Of a DNA stretch of 12,074 nt, positions 1 to 7,164 are shown piece after piece. How positions within the stretch are numbered: the first letter of the stretch is position 1; every line of letters starts with the position of its first letter. A program made the position numbers and the translations under genes. The stretch lies in the NCBI GenBank assembly GCA_964474455.1, contig CAYYSU010000060.1, positions 1 through 12,074 on the forward strand, written 5' to 3'. Below the pieces are notes generated by a model that was not told the DNA's origin, ran no database searches, and saw nothing but the letters and a program-made list of their open reading frames with translations. This stretch comes from BM520 sp964474455. Its GTDB lineage: Bacteria; Bacteroidota; Bacteroidia; Bacteroidales; BM520.

Positions 1-55
1 CATTGGCACACTTTCATCCGAAAAGGGTGGCACAGTTTGGAGCGAAATCGCCACA
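1..55. mobile_element. Possible IS21-family terminal end (partial)
   Basis: Seen: two near-identical units, GGCACACTTT at 5-14 and GGCACAGTTT at 29-38, 24 bp apart, each preceded by T or GGTG, and a terminal CCACA at 51-55. Read on the minus strand the segment begins TGTGG and then repeats TGTGCCA. Multiple short repeats behind a TGTG...CACA boundary are typical of IS21-family ends, where the transposase binds. The transposase genes would lie left of the window, so this cannot be confirmed here. The alternative is ordinary coding sequence, because the segment is open in the frame of the following T9SS tail. Confidence 0.4.
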
Positions 56-148
56 CTGAATATAGGATCTCTTAACAACGGTGTTTATTATATCCAGGTA
101 GAGGATCTAAATAATATTTATTCGCCATTTAAAATTGTCAAGAAATGA
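1..148 (+). CDS. 3' end of a T9SS-sorted secreted protein (partial)
   Basis: The frame starting at base 2 is open to the TGA at 146-148. It ends in a sequence typical of a type A T9SS C-terminal sorting domain: LNIGSLNNGVYYIQVED followed by SPFKIVKK. Such domains direct proteins through the outer membrane by the Por secretion apparatus and are then cut off. Nothing remains of the catalytic part, so its function is unknown. The stop overlaps the next start (ATGA, 145-148), indicating an operon with translational coupling. The first ~18 codons coincide with the IS21-like repeats, so the open frame may be an accidental fusion of an insertion-sequence end to the last ~30 codons of an interrupted gene. 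If so, this is a pseudogene remnant. Confidence 0.65.
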   Translation, partial: IGTLSSEKGGTVWSEIATLNIGSLNNGVYYIQVEDLNNIYSPFKIVKK

Positions 149-1578
149 GAGACACTAAACGAATAAAACAACTTTTGGCTTTATGTATGTCCATTGTGGC
201 AATATTTACTACAGAAAACTTAAAAGCACAGCCCATAAGCCGGGTTGATGAAAGTGGTAATTTATTAGTCTATGAACAGGATTTCCTGCCCTTCGGATTT
301 TATTGTGAAGCCTTAGCTTTCGACGAAAATCCTAATCTTGCTGAGCAAATAGCCTCGGGAGGATTTAATTATATATATGCTGAAAGCTATGGAAAACCTC
401 CTGATGAGATAGAGGCCTACCTGAATGATTACAGCGACTTTCTGAATGATTGTGAAACCCATAATGTTAAAGTAGTAAATGGCTTACTGTGGTACTTGGG
501 CAGCCCAGAACTATTTACCACTTATGTAAATGCACTAAAGGTTCATCCTGCTTTAATCTGCTGGAACTTGATGGATGATGCCAATGGGCAGGGTATTGAA
601 ATAGTCGCTCAGCAAAAAGAAGAGATCATAGCGCTGGATTCAAGTAGAGTCACCAGCATAAGTTTTTACAGCAACGAACCAGACGCTGCCTATATGCTCC
701 CGCTTACAGAACTCTCCTATATGCAATCGTATCCCTGGGAACTTGATAGTGACAAATTTGATCTAAGCCACACAGATTTTCTGTACCGAAACCAAGTGCT
801 GGCGTGTAAAAATGAAAACGTAGTGCCCATAGCCACACCACAAACTTTTGCATGGGAATACGAAACTTATCCCTCACCCCTGCATGTGGATTGTCAAACT
901 TATCTGGCCTTTATAACGGGGATAAAAGGTATCTTATATTATACCTTTAAAGATTACGACAACAACTCTACAATTGATATTACTCAGCCCGAAGTATTTG
1001 AAGCGGCATCAAATGTTGCAAACGAGATTCTGCAAACAGAATGGAAAGATGTAATACTGCATGGTGAGCATCAATATACCAACGCAGGGCAATACCAATA
1101 TTACGCAACCTGGCGATATAATAATGGCTTCTATTTAGTTGCCGTGAATGCCAGCCATGACAACAGTTACTTCTACGAAATACCCTTGCCCGAAGATGTA
1201 ACCGGCGAGGCCATTAATTATTTCGACTATCGCCCTAATAGCTTATCGGTACAAAACCAAATGCTTAGTGGTGAACTGGAACCCTATCAGGTATCTATAT
1301 ACAAAATGGAAACAATTTCAGGTTTTAGTCATCACGATAAGGCGAGAAACATCCGTGTTTTTCCCAACCCTACAGAAAAGGCATTTTACATATCAGGTAT
1401 CAAAGCACCTTACCAAATGCAGATTTATAATGCGTTAGGAGCTTGTGTTATAGATAAAAAAATCTATGATGATGCAGATAAAATTAGTCTTGGTAACATG
1501 AATAGCGGAATTTACGTTGTTAAGGTTCGTAAAGATGGTATTCATAAATACAACGCCGTAAAAATATTTAAAAAGTAA
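145..1578 (+). CDS. Secreted glycoside-hydrolase-like TIM-barrel protein with T9SS domain
   Basis: This 477-aa protein has a signal peptide (about residues 1-29, ending LKAQ). Residues ~40-300 look like a TIM-barrel glycoside hydrolase: PFGFYCE near 49-55, VNGLLW at ~111-116, HPALICWNLMDD at 134-145 and GIKGILYYTFKDYD near 260. In related barrels the segment after the HPAL strand usually ends in a catalytic DE or NE pair; here it reads DDAN, so the usual acid/base glutamate is absent and catalysis is uncertain. A beta-sandwich linker precedes a T9SS type A domain (402-477), with its PNP motif near 407 and a C-terminus VKIFKK. The start codon overlaps the preceding stop, and the GH20 gene follows after 47 bp, so all three are probably co-transcribed. 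No exact GH family can be assigned; a carbohydrate-binding or inactive barrel is the main alternative. Confidence 0.75.
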   Translation: MRDTKRIKQLLALCMSIVAIFTTENLKAQPISRVDESGNLLVYEQDFLPFGFYCEALAFDENPNLAEQIASGGFNYIYAESYGKPPDEIEAYLNDYSDFLNDCETHNVKVVNGLLWYLGSPELFTTYVNALKVHPALICWNLMDDANGQGIEIVAQQKEEIIALDSSRVTSISFYSNEPDAAYMLPLTELSYMQSYPWELDSDKFDLSHTDFLYRNQVLACKNENVVPIATPQTFAWEYETYPSPLHVDCQTYLAFITGIKGILYYTFKDYDNNSTIDITQPEVFEAASNVANEILQTEWKDVILHGEHQYTNAGQYQYYATWRYNNGFYLVAVNASHDNSYFYEIPLPEDVTGEAINYFDYRPNSLSVQNQMLSGELEPYQVSIYKMETISGFSHHDKARNIRVFPNPTEKAFYISGIKAPYQMQIYNALGACVIDKKIYDDADKISLGNMNSGIYVVKVRKDGIHKYNAVKIFKK

Positions 1579-1625
1579 ATCCGCCGCCTGCCGGAGTTAG
1601 CGTTACATTCAAAACAGAAGTTGTT

Positions 1626-4313
1626 ATGAAAATAGTGAATATTTTAATCTTAATACTATCCTTTTTACATTGCTTTCAAGTTAATGCACAGTTAAAACTT
1701 ATACCAAAACCCAAACAAATTGAGCTTCAGAATTCACATTTTAGCATTGATAAAGACACTAAAATTGCAAGCCATAACCTTGGAGAAATCAATGTGTCGG
1801 AATTGAATGATTGTATTAATGCGGAGCTGGGATTTCGTTTAAAAACTATTAAGGATGCAAAAAACAGATGCATAGAATTTATAAAAGTCGATTCTTCACA
1901 AGAGTTTACAACAACTCTAACGAAAAATGAATTAAACCCGGCCTTTATTCCCGGTCAGGAAGGCTATGTGCTAAAGGTTTTTGCCGGTGGAGTGAAAATA
2001 ATTGCCGAGACAGATGTAGGTATTTTTTATGGCGTCCAAACCCTCAAACAATTAATACAAGCTAACCGAACCGACAATACGATTCCTTGCTTAATCATTT
2101 ACGACTACCCCGACATTGCAGTGCGTGGATGGCAGGATGATATCAGTCGCGGTCCTATTCCCACCATGGAGATATTAAAAGAGCAGATTAAGAAAATGGC
2201 TTCTTTTAAGTTGAACTATTTCACCCTCTATATTGAGCATGTTTTCAAATTCAAAAGCCATCCCGATATTGCGCCAAAGGATGGTATCAGTGAGTCGCAG
2301 CTTGCGGAATTAAATGCTTATGCAACAAAATACCATGTGCAGCTCATCGGGAATTATCAGTCGTTTGGGCATATGGAAAAAACGCTGGCACATCCAAAAT
2401 ACAGTCATCTGGCGGAAAGCAAACACATTATCTCTCCGGCATTGGGCGAATCTTACGAATTTCTGGGTGAAGCGTATGAGGAAATTGTCCCCGCCTTTGA
2501 GGGTAAATATTTCAATATCAATTGCGATGAAACTCATGGTCTGGGTGAAGGGAAATCAAAAGCAATGGTCGACAGTATTGGCATCGGAGGGGTGTATGTA
2601 AGTCATATCAACAAGCTTGATGATCTTCTCAAACCCTTCGGAAAGAAGATACTTATGTGGGGCGATATTGTTGGCAGCCATCCTGAAATAATTGACCAAC
2701 TACCAAAGGATATCACTGTGATGGCTTGGGGATATCATGCCGCCGATAATTTCGAATATGCCGTTACGCCCCTGTCCAAGTCAGGACTAAACTTCTGGGT
2801 GGCACCAGGAATAAACTGTTGGTCAAAGTTATTCCCCGATTACTATACCACAGAAGTAAATGTGTACAATTTCATTAGAGATGCCTATAAACACGGGGCC
2901 ACCGGAGTACTTAACACCAGTTGGGACGATGACGGACTGAATTTCTTCCATAATAACTGGCACGGGTTTATCTGGGGAGCAGAAAACAGCTGGAACACAC
3001 CCGCCTTCAATAGTTCTGTTGAGGAATCAAATAGAGAGCGAAAAACAACATACAACGCATTTAACCAGGCTTTTAGTGCTATTTTTTATGGACTAGAAGA
3101 TGATGCTCTTATGAAACATATCTTAACATTCTCCGGTTTTCATCAATCAGGAATGAAGGATATAGGTACTAACACCCGGTTTTTTGAGAATCTATTTCCC
3201 ATATTTTACGACTATGTAAAAGAGGGTATGAAAACAAAAAACCAGGAGATGCTGGAACAAACCTTAGAGATAAAAAAGAGAATTGAATTTATTGCCCCAA
3301 AAGTGAGGTATAACAATGTTGCGCTGAGGTACTTATCGTACGCCACAAGCCAGCTTGAATTCACGTTACGAAAAAACCTGCTACGGATTGATATTCATGA
3401 ATATATAAACGAAACAGGCAGCAAATCCGATGCTGAGTTAAAGCAGGAGATAGACCTTTTGAGGGAAGAGGCTATAATGCTGAAAGAAGATTATATTATT
3501 CTATGGAATCTGGAAAACCGTAGTTGGTGGATGGATAAAAATATTGAGAAGTTTGAAAAACTAGTCCGGGATATTGAAGATCTTAAATATCACTGCATTA
3601 TTACCGCCGACAATAAACTTACAGAAAAGGGGCGTAAAATATCCATACGTACATTATTCAACGACCAGCCGGTTTTTTATGCGTTAAATCAGGATACCGT
3701 AACACCTCTTTCTACAAAATACACCGAACCCTTTTACATCTGTGAAGACACAAAAATTGAAGCCGGGGTGCTAGCTGATGAAAACACATATCCGATGTCA
3801 GAAAGCACCATTATCTATCACAAAGGTATTGGAAAACTGCACAAACTTAATTCAACTCCTTCAACCTACCACCCTGCATACAGTGGAGGTGGAGAGTATG
3901 CATTACTTGATGGAAAACAGGGAGCAGCAAGCGATTTAAAAGATGGTAAATGGCAGGGATTTTCCGGTCAGAACATTGAAGTAGAAATTGATTTGGAAGA
4001 GAGTAGGGATATAGAATTCTTTTCCATGGGTTTTTATCAAAACACATACGACTGGGTCATCTTTCCAAAAAAAACAGAGATTTATGCAAAAGATAATTTG
4101 GGTGATGAATACCTCCTTATTGAAACGCTGTATAACACCATACCTCCCGAGGAGAAGGGCAGTTTAAAGCATAATTATACCACAGAGTTTACCGGACTTA
4201 AAACACGATATATTAAGGTAATTGCATACTATTACGGAAAATTGCCAGCATGGCATCATGCGGGCTCCACGTACGAATCGATGATTTTTGCGGATGAGAT
4301 TATAATACGATAG
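1626..4313 (+). CDS. GH20 beta-N-acetylhexosaminidase, multidomain
   Basis: This 895-aa exported enzyme should remove terminal GlcNAc or GalNAc residues from glycans. A signal peptide (1-21, VNA before Q22) is followed by a GH20b-type N-terminal domain (~25-160). The GH20 barrel (~163-455) begins YPDIAVRGWQ and carries the catalytic Asp-Glu pair as NINCDET (D301, E302), used in substrate-assisted cleavage; LMWGDIV (~343) and TSWDDDG (~431) fit the substrate pocket. A helical region (~470-650) leads to a chitobiase/hexosaminidase C-terminal Ig-like domain (~665-740; FYALNQDTVTPLSTKYTEPF). A discoidin (F5/8 type C)-like domain (~748-895) probably binds sugar. There is no T9SS tail, and the cysteine in the signal (FLHC) is not a good lipobox, so the periplasm is the likely location. 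It lies 47 bp after the barrel gene on the same strand, suggesting joint work on amino-sugar glycans such as chitin, mucin or peptidoglycan fragments. Confidence 0.93.
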   Translation: MKIVNILILILSFLHCFQVNAQLKLIPKPKQIELQNSHFSIDKDTKIASHNLGEINVSELNDCINAELGFRLKTIKDAKNRCIEFIKVDSSQEFTTTLTKNELNPAFIPGQEGYVLKVFAGGVKIIAETDVGIFYGVQTLKQLIQANRTDNTIPCLIIYDYPDIAVRGWQDDISRGPIPTMEILKEQIKKMASFKLNYFTLYIEHVFKFKSHPDIAPKDGISESQLAELNAYATKYHVQLIGNYQSFGHMEKTLAHPKYSHLAESKHIISPALGESYEFLGEAYEEIVPAFEGKYFNINCDETHGLGEGKSKAMVDSIGIGGVYVSHINKLDDLLKPFGKKILMWGDIVGSHPEIIDQLPKDITVMAWGYHAADNFEYAVTPLSKSGLNFWVAPGINCWSKLFPDYYTTEVNVYNFIRDAYKHGATGVLNTSWDDDGLNFFHNNWHGFIWGAENSWNTPAFNSSVEESNRERKTTYNAFNQAFSAIFYGLEDDALMKHILTFSGFHQSGMKDIGTNTRFFENLFPIFYDYVKEGMKTKNQEMLEQTLEIKKRIEFIAPKVRYNNVALRYLSYATSQLEFTLRKNLLRIDIHEYINETGSKSDAELKQEIDLLREEAIMLKEDYIILWNLENRSWWMDKNIEKFEKLVRDIEDLKYHCIITADNKLTEKGRKISIRTLFNDQPVFYALNQDTVTPLSTKYTEPFYICEDTKIEAGVLADENTYPMSESTIIYHKGIGKLHKLNSTPSTYHPAYSGGGEYALLDGKQGAASDLKDGKWQGFSGQNIEVEIDLEESRDIEFFSMGFYQNTYDWVIFPKKTEIYAKDNLGDEYLLIETLYNTIPPEEKGSLKHNYTTEFTGLKTRYIKVIAYYYGKLPAWHHAGSTYESMIFADEIIIR

Positions 4314-4366
4314 TATTTAACATCTACCATTTAACACATTGGCGAAAATCTGTCATCATAGAGTAA
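4314..4366. other. Convergent junction, no clear terminator
   Basis: This 53-bp stretch separates the + strand glycan genes from the - strand radical SAM cluster. Transcription from both sides should stop here, but I see no GC-rich hairpin followed by a T-run on either strand. Termination may be factor-dependent, or the two transcripts may overlap. Confidence 0.5.
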
Positions 4367-5311
4367 TCAGGATTTCCGTAAAAAGTAATCAAGCCCGTCG
4401 AATTGTAATATTGACAATTGTCCTTTCGCTACCATCGCTTCAATAACTGCGAACTCCACATTTTTTTCTCTGAGCATTTTAAGAATAGTCTCCTTACGTA
4501 AAGGGTGTACCGCAGTGATATTGAGGATATCCTCAGTCACATTTCCAGTCTGTCCTACCCCATCGCCTTCGAATCCGGTAAGCAGTTCGGCATTCAGCCC
4601 TGCGGAGGTAAACCGGTTGTAGGCATACAGAAGTTCATTATCATCTGGTGCAGTGATACCAACCTTGGCAGGCGGTCTCGTGGGCACAGTGATATATGCT
4701 GTTTGCGGGTTTAATTCCCTGACGATATTCACCACACGGTCGATATTATCCGAGGAATCGTTAGTACCCTTGCACATCATTGTTTCTGTTACCAGAGTAC
4801 CTTTAAATTCGCGAGCAAAGATTGAAATACCTTTTAGGTATGTATCATAAGAGAGTATCTTTACGGGGCGATTGTGTTTTCTCCATACAGCATCCGAACC
4901 GGCATCAACCTTTACCGACACCCAGGAAGCTCCCATCAGGTCATTACGAACCGATGGATCAGATAAAAGTGTACCATTGCTTATAACCGCAACAGGTATA
5001 TTGAAACGCTTAAGAGCTTCAATATGCCTTCCAAGGTTCACATCCAGCGTGGGTTCGCCATTGGGAACAAATGCCAACACATCGGGCATACTGCTGCCAT
5101 GTAATGACTCAAGGTGCTCTTCCACACTGGAAGTGAGCTCTTGAACGGTGAAAAATTCCTGCCGTTGCATTGTCATAGAGCATTTTGCACCCACCTGGCA
5201 ATAAACACAGGAGTAGGGACATTTTTTTTCGCCCTTTATATTATTAATACCCAAACTAAATCCCAATCTTCGTGATGGGATCGGGCCGAAGGTTAGTTTT
5301 TCAGTCTTCAT
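4367..5311 (-). CDS. Radical SAM protein, COG0731 family (TYW1-like)
   Basis: A 314-aa radical SAM enzyme. The 4Fe-4S/SAM motif CxxxCxxC appears as CPYSCVYCQ (C31, C35, C38), preceded by GPIPSRRLG and SLGINN, the signature of the COG0731 Fe-S oxidoreductases related to wyosine-synthesis TYW1. PNGEPTLD (~84-91) matches the family's GEPT SAM-binding strand. The last ~50 residues (from about HPLRKETILKML) form a small winged-helix-like domain found in many members. An upstream ATG at 5371 would add 20 hydrophobic, non-conserved residues and a 71-bp overlap. I chose the ATG at 5311 because it gives the family N-terminus and an 11-bp overlap with the DUF89 gene, implying translational coupling. 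The substrate is unknown; in anaerobes the family often sits near DUF134, DUF5320 and NifX-like genes, hinting at metal-cofactor work. Confidence 0.88.
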   Translation of the reverse strand: MKTEKLTFGPIPSRRLGFSLGINNIKGEKKCPYSCVYCQVGAKCSMTMQRQEFFTVQELTSSVEEHLESLHGSSMPDVLAFVPNGEPTLDVNLGRHIEALKRFNIPVAVISNGTLLSDPSVRNDLMGASWVSVKVDAGSDAVWRKHNRPVKILSYDTYLKGISIFAREFKGTLVTETMMCKGTNDSSDNIDRVVNIVRELNPQTAYITVPTRPPAKVGITAPDDNELLYAYNRFTSAGLNAELLTGFEGDGVGQTGNVTEDILNITAVHPLRKETILKMLREKNVEFAVIEAMVAKGQLSILQFDGLDYFLRKS

Positions 5312-6146
5312 GGTAGTTATAAATAACAAAATCGTTTTTTTGAACATTAAGTCGTTCTGCAATAACATCACATTTAGCCATCAGAAGAAAAAATATTCTA
5401 GAATCTTTTTCATCAATCAGTCCTTCCAGATTACCCTGACCCTTGGAGATAATCAATTCAGCATTGTGATAGATAGTCAAAAACTCCTCCGGCGATTCCG
5501 AAAGCAGTGTTGAGGGAGCCACAACACCATTAGATACCACCTTAGCAACCTCATGCATCATAACATCACCGGCTTCTTTTAGAGTAACATCGTTTATTGT
5601 GGGGCCTCCTCGTGTAACGAAGGTCACATCAGGATGACTCAATGTACTGATAAAGAGTTTATCAAACACTATTTCTCCGGCATTATCACCCAGGTACAGT
5701 ATTGATTGTGCCTTTTGCACCGCTCTTCGCAACCCCTCCGTTTCATCAATTGCCATGGTAGTCTGAAACACCTTTTCTATGGTCTTTCTAAGGTCGAAAG
5801 TTTCACAGGCACCGTAATCCATAATATTTCCTGCAATAGCCAGGCGAAGAGCCATGGCAAAGGGATCGGGGGAGGTCTTAACAGCATCACGCCAGTATTG
5901 TACCAGCGAGAGCGCCAGGTTGTTACTCTGGCATTTCTCTTCACGATAAAGGTCGTTTATACCACTCAGCTCAACTAACTTTTTCTGCAATGGAATCTGC
6001 AGTTCCGGCGCAATCATGTCCCCATATCCGGCAACAGTCTCATCAAAAAAGTTTTTAAATTCCTTTTTCTGGTTATCATTAAGAGCATATCTATCCATCA
6101 ATTTCCGGTATGTATTCCGGAAGCACTTTACACAACGGTAGTCCAT
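5301..6146 (-). CDS. DUF89 (ARMT1-like) metal-dependent phosphatase-like protein
   Basis: This 281-aa protein belongs to the DUF89/ARMT1-like family (COG1578), which contains metal-dependent 'damage-control' phosphatases acting on phosphorylated metabolites. Visible family motifs are AGNIMDYG (105-112), YLGDNAGEIVFDK (151-163, with metal-binding D154 and N155), TRGGPTINDVT (178-188) and SKGQGNLEGL (234-243). A CxxC pair near the N-terminus (C5, C8) is typical of the prokaryotic subgroup and might bind a metal. Its stop lies inside the start of the radical SAM gene (11-bp overlap). A -7-like element 22 bp upstream could give this pair its own transcript. The physiological substrate in this subgroup is unknown, and a role tied to the radical SAM product is inferred from the coupling only. 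Confidence 0.88.
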   Translation of the reverse strand: MDYRCVKCFRNTYRKLMDRYALNDNQKKEFKNFFDETVAGYGDMIAPELQIPLQKKLVELSGINDLYREEKCQSNNLALSLVQYWRDAVKTSPDPFAMALRLAIAGNIMDYGACETFDLRKTIEKVFQTTMAIDETEGLRRAVQKAQSILYLGDNAGEIVFDKLFISTLSHPDVTFVTRGGPTINDVTLKEAGDVMMHEVAKVVSNGVVAPSTLLSESPEEFLTIYHNAELIISKGQGNLEGLIDEKDSRIFFLLMAKCDVIAERLNVQKNDFVIYNYHED

Positions 6147-6168
6147 TCTTTAGTTTTGATTTTCAGGA

Positions 6169-6176
6169 CAAAGGTA
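6169..6176 (-). promoter_or_regulatory. Candidate -7 element for the DUF89-radical SAM pair
   Basis: The minus strand reads TACCTTTG, a full match to the Bacteroidota -7 consensus TAnnTTTG, 22 bp before the DUF89 start codon. No convincing TTTG is seen at the -33 distance, so it may be a weak or activator-dependent promoter, or chance. Confidence 0.35.
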
Positions 6177-6209
6177 AAACAAAATACTTGAGATACATTT
6201 TGTTTGTAA

Positions 6210-6253
6210 AGAAGCACGGTCATATAGCTTTACCTATTAATGGCCGTGCTTCT
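6210..6253 (-). terminator. Hairpin after the second DUF5320 gene (terminator or attenuator)
   Basis: The arms AGAAGCACGG (6210-6219) and CCGTGCTTCT (6244-6253) are perfect 10-bp complements. They extend by a further CAT/ATG pairing after one mismatch, and the loop holds short ATAG/CTAT arms. The structure begins 8 bp after the stop of the 82-aa gene and precedes the DUF89 promoter candidate. The T-run after it on the minus strand is poor (CTTCTTTAC), so it could equally be a partial terminator, an RNA-stability hairpin or a protein site. Confidence 0.45.
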
Positions 6254-6260
6254 CCAGTTG

Positions 6261-6509
6261 TTACCATCTTCCCCGGCCTTTTCCTCTTCCGGGGCCAAAA
6301 CCTCCACGGCCTCTGCCGCCACCCATGAATCTACGGCGACGAGCCATACCCATTCCCGGCATCATATCACCAGGAATATTTTCATTGGTTTCACTGTTTT
6401 GAATGGTTTCATCATTCTGTTTTTCCGGGACATTATCTGCGCAGCGTCCCATTCCGCGACCTGTCATTGGACCTTGTCCATTTGGGCCAGTTTGATTAAA
6501 ATTTGGCAT
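6261..6509 (-). CDS. DUF5320-like protein, 82 aa, Gly/Arg-rich tail
   Basis: The N-terminus MPNFNQTGPNGQGPMTGRGMGRC is the DUF5320 signature (usually MPxxDxTGPxGxGPMTGRGMGxC), including the conserved Cys at 23. An acidic, polar middle (~25-47) leads to a Met/Arg region and a strongly basic, glycine-rich end: RRRR at 57-60, then RGRGGFGPGRGKGRGRW, resembling RGG-type nucleic-acid or flexible binding tails. DUF5320 proteins are small, of unknown function, and commonly encoded beside DUF134 and NifX/NifB-like genes in anaerobes. It lies 27 bp after the 58-aa paralogue and is probably on the same transcript from the DUF134 promoter. Confidence 0.82.
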   Translation of the reverse strand: MPNFNQTGPNGQGPMTGRGMGRCADNVPEKQNDETIQNSETNENIPGDMMPGMGMARRRRFMGGGRGRGGFGPGRGKGRGRW

Positions 6510-6536
6510 ATTTTTCTTTTTTTTGTGGCTTCGTGA

Positions 6537-6713
6537 TTATTGGGTTCCGGCACGTTTGCCTTTACCTGTTCCACCGCCGATTTTACGTTTTTTTCCTTCT
6601 CCCTTTCCAAGGAGTGATAACTTTTCTTCTTCTGTCATGTTGCAGCCTTTTCCAAGGCCACGGCCTGTTTTGGGCCCTTTACCTTCGGGTCCTGAGCCAT
6701 CCATTTTAGGCAT
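6537..6713 (-). CDS. Small DUF5320-like protein, 58 aa
   Basis: This short gene translates to MPKMDGSGPEGKGPKTGRGLGKGC followed by NMTEEEKLSLLGKG and a basic Gly/Lys-rich tail (KKRKIGGGTGKGKRAGTQ). The GSGPEGKGPKTGRGLGKGC block is the DUF5320 core, including the Cys at 24, and matches the N-terminus of the 82-aa neighbour, so the two are tandem paralogues that diverged in their tails. Its ATG overlaps the DUF134 stop by 8 bp, with both genes sharing ATGCCTAA, so it is likely translated by coupling. The family match, the overlap and the tandem paralogue make this a real gene despite its size. Function is unknown. Confidence 0.85.
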   Translation of the reverse strand: MPKMDGSGPEGKGPKTGRGLGKGCNMTEEEKLSLLGKGEGKKRKIGGGTGKGKRAGTQ

Positions 6714-7134
6714 TATTACCTCCTTCTTTACGTTTCATTGTCGAGCCACACTGTTCACATTTATGTTCATTGCAGGGGATACCCGGCTGATGTGCCATTT
6801 CGTGGCCACATTCACGGCACACACACATACTACTGCCCATAACGACATTCCCGCCACCGATTTTTACCGGCAGACCCTCCACCAATGCCTGGGCTATTTT
6901 GCGTCGCGCTGAGGTGCAAATTCGTGTGAATGTGGGACGGGAAACCTGCATCATAGAAGCCGCCGACTCGTGGTTATTACCCAGGTAGTCGCAAAGACGC
7001 AGCGCTTCATACTCCTCCAGTTTCAACATTATTGCTGATCGTGCACGATGACGACCCCTGCCGCCTGTGGGGTTAAAACCCGAAATCGGTGGATGAGTAT
7101 CTACAAATCGTTTTCTATGTGGACGTGGACTCAT
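6706..7134 (-). CDS. DUF134 (UPF0251) predicted DNA-binding regulator with zinc-ribbon tail
   Basis: A 142-aa member of the DUF134/UPF0251 family. The N-terminus MSPRPHRKR is typical. Residues ~40-87 hold a sigma-70-region-4-like helix-turn-helix (LEEYEALRLCDYLG, then SAASMMQVSRPTFTRI and SARRKIAQALVEG), followed by the family's IGGGN segment at 92-96. The C-terminal ~40 residues contain a metal-ribbon pattern: C104, C106, C109, H111, C121, H124, C126 and C129. The probable role is transcription control of the following genes, perhaps sensing metal or redox state through the Cys cluster. It heads the cluster and has its own promoter flanked by two copies of a palindrome, which suggests autoregulation. 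The DNA-binding role is predicted for the family rather than proven here. Confidence 0.9.
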   Translation of the reverse strand: MSPRPHRKRFVDTHPPISGFNPTGGRGRHRARSAIMLKLEEYEALRLCDYLGNNHESAASMMQVSRPTFTRICTSARRKIAQALVEGLPVKIGGGNVVMGSSMCVCRECGHEMAHQPGIPCNEHKCEQCGSTMKRKEGGNNA

Positions 7135-7143
7135 TATATTAAG

Positions 7144-7159
7144 CTATTGTTCATAATTA
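7144..7159 (-). promoter_or_regulatory. Operator candidate 2: near-copy over the transcription start
   Basis: The minus strand reads TAATTATGAACAATAG, 13 of 16 identical to operator candidate 1, with one half-site (TGAACAATAG) fully conserved. Centre-to-centre spacing is 33 bp, about three helical turns, so two bound dimers would lie on the same face. The site covers the expected start of transcription. The half-sites also form an 8-bp inverted repeat, GTTCATAA (7149-7156) and TTATGAAC (7170-7177), around the -7 element. Confidence 0.5.
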
Positions 7160-7164
7160 TAACG

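Noticed and set aside
1626..1690. Lipoprotein signal on GH20
   Set aside because: The Cys at residue 16 is preceded by FLH, not a lipobox; a signal peptidase I site at VNA is better.
2314..2601. 95-aa plus-strand frame inside GH20
   Set aside because: Lies across the catalytic region of GH20 in another frame.
5312..5371. Upstream start of the radical SAM gene at 5371
   Set aside because: Adds a non-conserved hydrophobic extension and a 71-bp overlap; the ATG at 5311 matches the family N-terminus.
6523..6912. 129-aa plus-strand frame
   Set aside because: Antisense to the DUF134 and 58-aa DUF5320 genes, which have clear family motifs; Pro/Phe/Thr-rich shadow composition.
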